From Grammothele lineata (lineage: Eukaryota; Basidiomycota; Agaricomycetes; Polyporales; Polyporaceae), in contig NDFF03000092.1 of NCBI GenBank assembly GCA_002150815.3, forward strand, positions 186,001 through 250,000: a stretch of 64,000 bases of DNA, in the 5' to 3' direction. A program made the position numbers and the translations under genes. Of the stretch, positions 57,393-64,000 are shown one piece after another; position 1 is the first letter of the stretch; the number at the start of each line of letters is the position of its first letter. The notes beneath the pieces were generated by a model that saw only the letters and a program-made list of their open reading frames with translations, had not been told where the DNA came from and did no database searches.

Positions 57393-58505
57393 CGGCGCTC
57401 AAGACTATGTGAGAAGTATGCCATCAACGGAGACGGAGGCGGGGCCAGACGGGAACGTCACAAAGGACGAGAGGGGCTTATGTCGGCATAGCAACATATG
57501 AGCGGATATCTGTGGAACGGTACCGACGAACAGCTATACGATGAGGGACAGAAGCCAAAGAGCGGCGATGAGTGCGCACCTGCCAATGTACGCGCCGGGC
57601 TGCACATGCTCCAACGCCGCCATCACGAGGGTAAGATTGCGTTGTGCCGTAGAACCAAGCTCTCAGTAAGTCCATCCGCCGACAACGCCGGCTCTGGAAT
57701 GCAACGCAGATATGTTGAACGATGCAGTGGAGTTGAAGATGCAATGGGGATCGCAGCCTGTGGATCCTGGGCCAAGCGAGCCCAGCGCGGCCACGTTTCC
57801 TCTCCGAGTCAGTGATCCGGGATCCGGATCATTCCGGCGCCGGGACCCGTTCAACAGGCGCCCATACTACGTATCAGTATTGCCCAGTCAAGTTGACCTC
57901 GTCTTTCGTCCTCAACCTTCCTCAACCTCTCCTAACCGCTCTCCTCCCAGTTGCTCATGTTCACACAGGCACCAATATACCGGTACTCCGTCTTCAAACA
58001 ACTCCGTCGAGATCTTCCCCTTGCGTACAAAATCATGGCGAAAGCCCGAGACTGTTAGCTGTCACCATTTCACGCCTTCACGAACACAGGCATGCATTTT
58101 TCGTATATGTTCTTCGCTCTACTCCTGCCCTCAGAATCATTATGCGGTGATTCTTCCATGTTGTTCTATCGCATCCTTCCGCCTAACCTGTATATGACAT
58201 CTATGACGTTAATGGTAACGCGATTCAGTTTCACTCCTCGGTTACATGTCCGACTACCTAAGCTGAGATACGATAACCTACATCTGGGGTGATCATCCCT
58301 GTGAGTGGACATGCCTCGGAAATGTACACTTTCTTGCTCAAAGGTGAGGTTAATCCGAGCGATTCTGTCCCGGGAAGACTCACCTCCTGTGGCAGTGCGC
58401 AACAGACCTGGGGACAGCACCGCTTGCACCCACCTGCATGCTGGATAGAAGAGCCAAAACCGGTCACATCGGCACGCCGGCACCGCGTGTGAGCCCTGGA
58501 GCAAG
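57393..58505. other. intergenic, no gene resolved
   Basis: A near-palindromic GATCCGGGATCCGGATC lies at about 57806-57830. Short minus-strand frames (57478-57744, 57663-57854) lack support. Confidence 0.35.
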
Positions 58506-58611
58506 TCAGCGCTTGTCCGGCTTTGTTAAGAACGTCATAAACGCCATGTCGTTGCCATCCGACTCCGCCGTGGCAACGAGTAAGAGGAATGCGCCGATCC
58601 ATCGAAGGTGA
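58506..58611 (-). other. probable 3' exon of an unidentified gene
   Basis: After a GCGCAG acceptor, the minus strand is open to a TGA: HLRWIGAFLLLVATAES then GNDMAFMTFLTKPDKR. A GTGAGT donor sits about 40 bases upstream, a normal intron size. The preceding exons could not be placed in frame. Confidence 0.35.
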
Positions 58612-58653
58612 CTGCGCCGCAGTTCTATGTTTGCCTCTCCTCCGAAAACTCAC

Positions 58654-59643
58654 ATGTAGTGGTAGGACGATTTTGAATGCGTAGAAGGCAAAGGGGGGAA
58701 CTGGGCGTAAGTATCCGCAGCAGCGCGGGTGTTTCCGACAGTCCACAATGCATGCAGTGGCTGCGCAAATATGGGTCACCTGCAAAGAAATCATCGTTGT
58801 TGATTGAGGCGTACGATACTGGCAGCCATAGAAGGCCACTGGCTGCGGGGCGCACAGTTGCTGCAAGGTGCACACAGTCGCTTCACGGTGCGTTTACATT
58901 CAATCTTTCATAAAAGAGCATTTTGAACAAGACGCGCAGTAGTAGTGTCCTGAGTGGCGTCGCTGCGCAACTGTATGCGCAATGCAAACATTCCCCAAGT
59001 TGTACGCATACATCGTCCAGGGACCATTCGAAATCATATACGTACACAGCACAACTCCGGCGGCTTACTCTCGAACATCAATTTTGAGACAGCCTCAGGT
59101 CCGATCCTTATCTAGTAGCCTCGGACTTTGCTGCTCGCATTGATCATGCTTCACATGTCTACGTGCACAGATGACGTCGAAAAGGACATTGCTTCAAAAC
59201 TGGCAAGTCGGCCGAGATCTGGGATGATTCGTTGTGTGACCGCCAACGCTTAAGGTACGGCAATGTCATGTTACGAAACCATGATCCGGCTGACCATCCG
59301 AGGAGGCTCGAACCGGGCTGGGAGAGCACGCTACGAACCAAAGAGCAAAGAACACTTCGAAGCAGGCGCCGCAGTGGCCGCACTGTGACCGAAGCGGCTG
59401 CGTAAATCGACCCGCAGTGCAAACGCTTCGGTCGTGTTTACAGTATGTCAGCCACGCGACTACTCGAAGTCACTATGCAATTAGCACAGCTCTTGCGGCT
59501 CGCCCTCGAAAATCAAAGCTAAATGATCGACCTCGTGTCCTAATGGCGCTTCATGTCGCTCCGCCGGTCCATATAATACGCAACGTCAATCTCCCCGCTC
59601 TTCGTTGTCCTCTTCCAACATAATCCGCATCCCTAGTACCGCC
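58654..59643. other. intergenic, no gene
   Basis: Contains the promoter of the 59644 gene. Nothing else supported. Confidence 0.4.
59572..59578 (+). promoter_or_regulatory. TATA-like box for the 59644 gene
   Basis: TATAATA, 66-72 bases upstream of the ATG at 59644. Confidence 0.5.
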
Positions 59644-61337
59644 ATGTACCCTTCTACAGCTGGACAACCCGACTCTGAGAAGGGCATTGGGGAATGTGTG
59701 GAGCCGCTGGCCCTCGCGCCTCCCCCTTCGCCTGCTCCGCGAGGCTATCGGTACACCATCTACCTACCTTCGATGAACGAAATCCCTCAGGGCCGCCCCA
59801 GGAGCGCCAGGCGCAGGCGCCGCTTCTGGCACTACTTTGCCTGCGCCTTCCTCACACTCTTTGCTTTGCATTTTCTTCTTAGCCAGCCTCGTTTCAGGTG
59901 GCGTCCGGTGAGTTCGCGCCGCACTTCCTTGGCGTGCTCATCGCCTCCACTCACCCGCATACTTCGCTTCTGACAGCGCCGCATCTCACAAGGCGATTAT
60001 ACCTCCGGTCCTCATCAGTGCAGTGAGAAGGTGCGCTGGAACGGAACTCTGCCCGACCACTTGGACGAGTACCCGCTTCGGGCGCGCACATCCTTGGATC
60101 TCCCGCTTAACGCGGACGAAATCTACTTCATTGCCGAGGGCGCCCTGTCGTACGGCAAATTCGAGGTCATGCACTCTCCCGCGGTGAGACCGGACACAGC
60201 CATGGTCGACGTCGAAGTCTCGTTCCACAGCCACGAGGCGCTTCTCGACGCGACGGTCTGTCTCCTCCACCCCTCTGATCAGAAGCGAGGCTTCGGCATC
60301 TTTGTGAGTCATTTTCACGCGCTGGGGTACTTGGAAAGGCAATGCTCATATTTGTCTCGTGTCCAATCCGCTAGACCCCGCACTGGCAGCGTCCGCGCCA
60401 TGAACGGATGCTCCGGTTCGACGTTCGTCTTCTTCTTCCCATATCGCAGCCCGGGGCGCCTCTCAGGCTGAACGCGCTGAGAACGGACCTTCCACTCTTC
60501 GCTCATCGTGTGCATGACCTCGGGGACACAGTGTACTTCAACTCTATTCAATTGGAGACCGAGAACACCCCCGTGCGCGTCGAGGTAAGCATACATTGCG
60601 GCACTGCGGGCTGCTGTTCGCCGCTGATACAGTCTGTGCAGACCCTGACTGGCAACAACATAGCTCTCCGCACGACAAACGCTGCAATCAACGGGACCTT
60701 CTACGCTTCGTCATCACTAACCCTTGAGACGTCCAATGCGGCCATCGTCGCCCGCGCGAACCTCGTTAGCGGCGCTGCTGACGAAGACAGTGACGCGCTT
60801 CCGACGCGACTTTCGCTCATCACTCGCAACGGGTGCGTGCATTCACCCTAAATCATGGCGCGACTTCACTCATATTCACCTCCGTGGATGCGCGTTTCCA
60901 GAAACGTTGATGCCGCTGTCTCCCTCTCGTCCAACATCACGTCCCCTTCTGGTACCAATGCGGGCACATACGGGCTCTTCGACATCTCCGCGTCCAACGT
61001 CAACGGTCCGCTCGCACTCGACGTCGCGGACGCCCCGCCCTTCTCGCGCGTCTCGCTTGCGGCACGTACGTCGAACGGTCACACTCGGGTTTCCCTGCCG
61101 CGCGCGTTCGAGGGCGCCTTCGCGCTTGCGTCTTCGACTTTCTTCCGCCCTGCAGTTGAACTCGGGGACGTTGACCAGGATGACCCGGCGGGACGTGCGC
61201 GCGCGCGCCGTGTCGTCGTTGACCCGTACAGCCGGAGCGCGGTGAGGGGGACTGTTTCATGGGAGGCGGGTGGTGAGGAGCGCGGAGTAGTGGAGGTGAA
61301 GACGACGAACGCGCCGCTCAGGCTCGTGTTGGCCTGA
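59644..61337 (+). CDS. type II membrane protein, possibly DUF7330-like
   Basis: Five exons: 59644-59907, 59977-60303, 60375-60584, 60642-60832, 60902-61337; 475 residues. A Pro-rich cytosolic N-terminus (ALAPPPSPAPRGYRYTIYLP) and a basic stretch (RPRSARRRRRFW) precede one transmembrane helix (YFACAFLTLFALHFLLS). The extracytosolic part is rich in beta strands and repeats of the form LxTxNAxIxG (ALRTTNAAINGTFYASSSL; LETSNAAIVARANL; DISASNVNGPLALDV; VKTTNAPLRLVLA), suggesting an adhesin-like or beta-helical domain. Similar architecture is seen in basidiomycete proteins carrying DUF7330; I name that family from memory with limited certainty. Function unknown. Confidence 0.83.
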
Positions 61338-61580
61338 GTGCTCCTTGTAGGGGGTTGTTTATACTTTGACACGCCGTGCCCACCCTTTACTATTGTTCTA
61401 AGAATCTATAATGTGGGTATCGTTCCTAATGGTTTCTCCCTTGGCTTCGGAGCAATGTTCCCACAACTAGGAAACATTGAATCTGTATTCGCGGAGGGTG
61501 AGCGCGTCTGGAGGATCGTACATAGCGTCAAAGCGATTTATTATGTCTCGAGAGATCCACATTACGACCTGCCGAAGTCC

Positions 61581-63305
61581 TCATGATCCATCGACATCGC
61601 TGCTGCCGGTGGTGGTGGCCCCAGTGACCATGATTCGATGATCGCTGCGCTCCTCGTCGTCGCATTCCGTAGCACTGAATATGTATCCTCCCAGCGGGCC
61701 AGTTAGATGACTCTGGTTCTGCCTCTGATCTGGTGGGCTAAAGCGTATACTGGAAGTATCTCCCGGATCGTCGGAACCACTTGTATATGCATGCGCGTTC
61801 GGCATCGCAGCTGTAAGAAGACTGGCAATAAAACGACTGGTGATGACGGGGAATACTCTGTGCCAATACACCGGTAAGCCGGACAGAGAAAACATGGGCA
61901 GCGTATGGCGTGTTTGACTCACAATCTTGAGAGAATGTACGAGTCAGGAAGCCAGATTGGGAACTAGAACTAGTTCATCATTGGAAGTCCGGATTGAGAA
62001 ATATTATGGTGACTACCTGGATAGCTAAGCTCTACGATTTGTTCGCGCTTTAATGTAAGAACGTACTGTGACCATATCAGAAAACGACACCTACAGCTTC
62101 TGCCAAATTGTACACCCCCATAGCCCAACATACGCTATGGTGATGCTATTGAGAATGCTCATCCTGAACAGGCCAAAATGAAGTAACGCCACACCTGAAG
62201 TACAGAACTCCTAAGGTGGAAAACGTCAAGTACTGAGTCTTGGAAAGAAAGAGTATACTCACCATTCGCCAAAATCACAGTCAAGAGCGGCGACTTGAGC
62301 CCAGTACGACTCAGCTCCAGGTATCCGCTCAATGTCTTAATTAATGTCAGTACTAAACAGACCAGCTCGGTGATAATGGTGAGCGATATGGATGCAAGGG
62401 GCACTACAGACGTAGCAGTGTCCAGTAGATAACAAATTAGTACTGCATGCACATTGATTTCGAACTAGATGAAGGCTCACCAATTTTATCGCTGTTTAAT
62501 TCCTTGAAATCAACGAGCATATTTAATGGAGCAGTGGAGAAGAACAAACGCGGCTAGAGAAAGTGATCCGTTGGACGTCTCATAGGCGCAATGCGGATAC
62601 AACGGGCTATGCTTTGCAGTGATTGAAAACCCCCAGTGGGTGACCTGTTATATTCGGGGTGTGCGAATATGCTTCAGTGTGATGGCACACAACAAGGGAT
62701 TGCCTCACTGACGTTGTACAACATTTGCGGGTTGAGGAGGCCAACCAAAAAAAGGATTAACCCTATAGTGTAGCTTCTAGACCAAAGGGTCATGATACGG
62801 AGGGCTACAAACGCTTTCGATAGGCTCGTTACCTCTCACCGTGGAATCAAGAGCAGGCGGGGGTATGCTTACCTGCTATACTTGTGGATACGAGCACTTG
62901 TATCACAGAAGAAGAAATGGCAACTGCCATACAACTATACCCGGTGAAGCCTTAACACAACGTACTGCTGTACTCAGAGTTTGAGCGAGGCGAGACTGTT
63001 ACCTGTCATTTGTCAAGTAAAATGCACCACTTGTGCCGGTGTGCACATTATACAGGACGGAGAGAGCTGTACCCAGTATGGCGCCATAGCGGATTACGAA
63101 GTAAAGAATCTTTGCCACATTCAATGATGTTTTCGTCATAATCTGGACCTCATCGTTGAACGTCAGGAGATAATCGTAGAACAGGGCACCTGAGATTTTT
63201 GTGGGTAGGAATTGAGCGCGATATATAGAAAATCGAAGATAACGCACAAGTGCAGGCGACATCAGACAGCGACCTGACGAAATCCAATTCCGCATTACTA
63301 GACAT
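61581..63305 (-). CDS. DUF6533 membrane protein, second subfamily (A5)
   Basis: Minus-strand gene. Exons I can place: 63305-63248 and 63189-63003 (LFYDYLLTFNDEVQIMTKTS...ILYFVIRYGAIL, the DUF6533 signature), 62934-62873 (CMAVAISSSVIQVLVSTS), 62813-62713 (FVALRIMTLWSRSYTIGLIL), an exon near 62650-62550 (SPLYPHCAYETSNGSLSLA), one ending at a GTGAGT near 62263 (LTIITELVCLVLTLIK...LLTVILAN), the 16-nt microexon 62210-62195, and a last exon starting near 61847 (VFPVITSRFIASLLTA...GPLGGYIF...). Unlike A1-A4, its tail has IRFSPP and GPLGGYIF motifs, shared with A6. A run of 25 G sits about 110-130 bases upstream of the ATG. Function unknown. Confidence 0.72.
62195..62210 (-). other. 16-nt microexon of A5
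   Basis: GAGTTCTGTACTTCAG between a CCTTAG acceptor and a GTGTGG donor. It encodes VLYF in the same place and phase as the microexons at 20857-20872, 33840-33855, 35954-35969 and 38799-38814. Confidence 0.7.
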
Positions 63306-63640
63306 GGTAGCTTAGGGGTAAAAATGGCTGCGTAAAGCTGCGTGGAGCTCAGGTTAGAATCGTACACAAAGGGGTAAGGGAACGTGCTTACGTCGTTTGA
63401 ACGGTGTTCACGGGGGGGGGGGGGGGGGGGGGGGGGCGAAAAACCTCCGAGTGTGAAACCTACTGGAAGGAAACGGCGACTTGGGGATATGGGCTCGGAA
63501 GGGGCCATTGTTTAGTACCCCCATATAACAACGACCCTGAACAAGGGGCCGTGGATATATCTGTCACTGGGAAGTGGAGATACGCCGGCCGTCATGTCAC
63601 TTTGCATGAGGCGTGTACTTCTACAGCTGTCAACTCTTGG
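63306..63640. promoter_or_regulatory. upstream region of A5 with G homopolymer
   Basis: About 335 bases between A5 and the end of A6. Contains the G tract at 63412-63436. No gene. Confidence 0.45.
63412..63436 (+). repeat. G homopolymer, 25 bases
   Basis: Uninterrupted run of 25 G on the plus strand (poly-C on the coding strand of A5), 107-131 bases upstream of the A5 start codon. Confidence 0.85.
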
Positions 63641-64000
63641 TCAGACGTTCGGATCTTCTCGGTCCGTGCTTCCAGAATCGGTAATTTCGCAGTCATTATC
63701 CTCCTCTCCGTCCCCGCTTCCCGTGATAGTAAAGATGTGTCCGCCTAGGGAGCCAGCGAAACGGCCTGAGGCAGGCGGATTGAAACGAAGAGTTGATGGG
63801 TCTCGATCTTCGTTGGAACCGTTCCTTGATAAAGATGAGCCACGCGCTGCGGCATCAGCCTTGATGAGACTGGCAATGAACCGGGTTGTGAGAATAGGAG
63901 ACAACCTGTAATAGCATAAACCCAATGAACGAAATGTGAGGTCTTCGACCATTGTAGAGAACCAGGAGTAAAACTGACACTTGCGAGAGGACGACCGGAT
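63641..64000 (-). CDS. DUF6533-family C-terminus, partial (A6)
   Basis: The last exon (63905-63641) of a minus-strand gene running off the window: LSPILTTRFIASLIKADAAA, then STLRFNPP and GSLGGHIFTITG, with an acidic end. It aligns with the A5 tail (VITSRFIASLLTA, SSIRFSPP, GPLGGYIF), so A5 and A6 are tandem copies. The 5' exons, including the DUF6533 signature, lie outside the window; the assignment rests on the tail match. Confidence 0.68.
   Translation of the reverse strand: MRSSSRKCQFYSWFSTMVEDLTFRSLGLCYYRLSPILTTRFIASLIKADAAARGSSLSRNGSNEDRDPSTLRFNPPASGRFAGSLGGHIFTITGSGDGEEDNDCEITDSGSTDREDPNV

Noticed and set aside
63412..63436. G tract considered as a telomere or transposon tail
   Set aside because: No telomeric TTAGGG repeats, and no flanking duplication or reverse-transcriptase remnant beside it.

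Overview
This is nuclear DNA of a filamentous basidiomycete, most likely a wood-decay agaricomycete. The evidence is many 50-90 nt GT-AG introns, a class II ligninolytic peroxidase, class I-type hydrophobins, a basidiomycete-type class III chitinase, and an expanded DUF6533 (PF20151) membrane-protein family. No rRNA, tRNA, CRISPR or bacterial feature was found. All exon joins come from reading frame, splice signals and comparison of copies inside the window; no transcript data were available.

Layout. 0.3-2 kb: a frameshifted ubiquitin-like gene (-). 2.3-14.4 kb: a housekeeping-like block with a WD-repeat gene (+), a Pdr16/Sec14-like lipid-transfer gene (+), a REX4-type exonuclease (-), a basidiomycete-specific hypothetical gene (+), a C2H2 zinc-finger gene (+) and a paralogue of the first WD gene (+). 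15-18 kb: two tandem hydrophobins (-). 19.7-25.3 kb: the first DUF6533 gene (A1), two decayed copies of a second family (called B here) and a small unknown gene. 25.3-29.6 kb: a GC-rich stretch with no resolvable gene. 29.6 kb: a third hydrophobin (+). 32.7-40.6 kb: three tandem DUF6533 genes (A2-A4) followed by the only intact B gene. 41-42.5 kb: a Mn-binding class II peroxidase (-). 44.6-50.2 kb: a PPxY-containing single-pass membrane protein, a large coiled-coil protein and a small mitochondrial protein (all -). 50.6-52.5 kb: a 1.8 kb interval bounded by 25-nt inverted repeats. 53-61.3 kb: a small unknown gene (+), a GH18 chitinase with a CBM5/12-like domain (-) and a type II membrane protein (+). 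61.6-64 kb: two more DUF6533 genes (A5, A6; -), with a run of 25 G upstream of A5.

Between the conserved ends the window is rich in secreted, wall and membrane products (hydrophobins, peroxidase, chitinase, seven-helix DUF6533 proteins). It also shows repeated local duplication and decay.

The best candidate for something undescribed is family B. Its intact member has a His...Asn-Cys-Thr-Trp pattern suggesting a permuted papain-like fold. One decayed copy has lost both residues. B copies lie next to or near DUF6533 genes, whose 11-exon structure, including a 16-nt microexon, is strictly kept.
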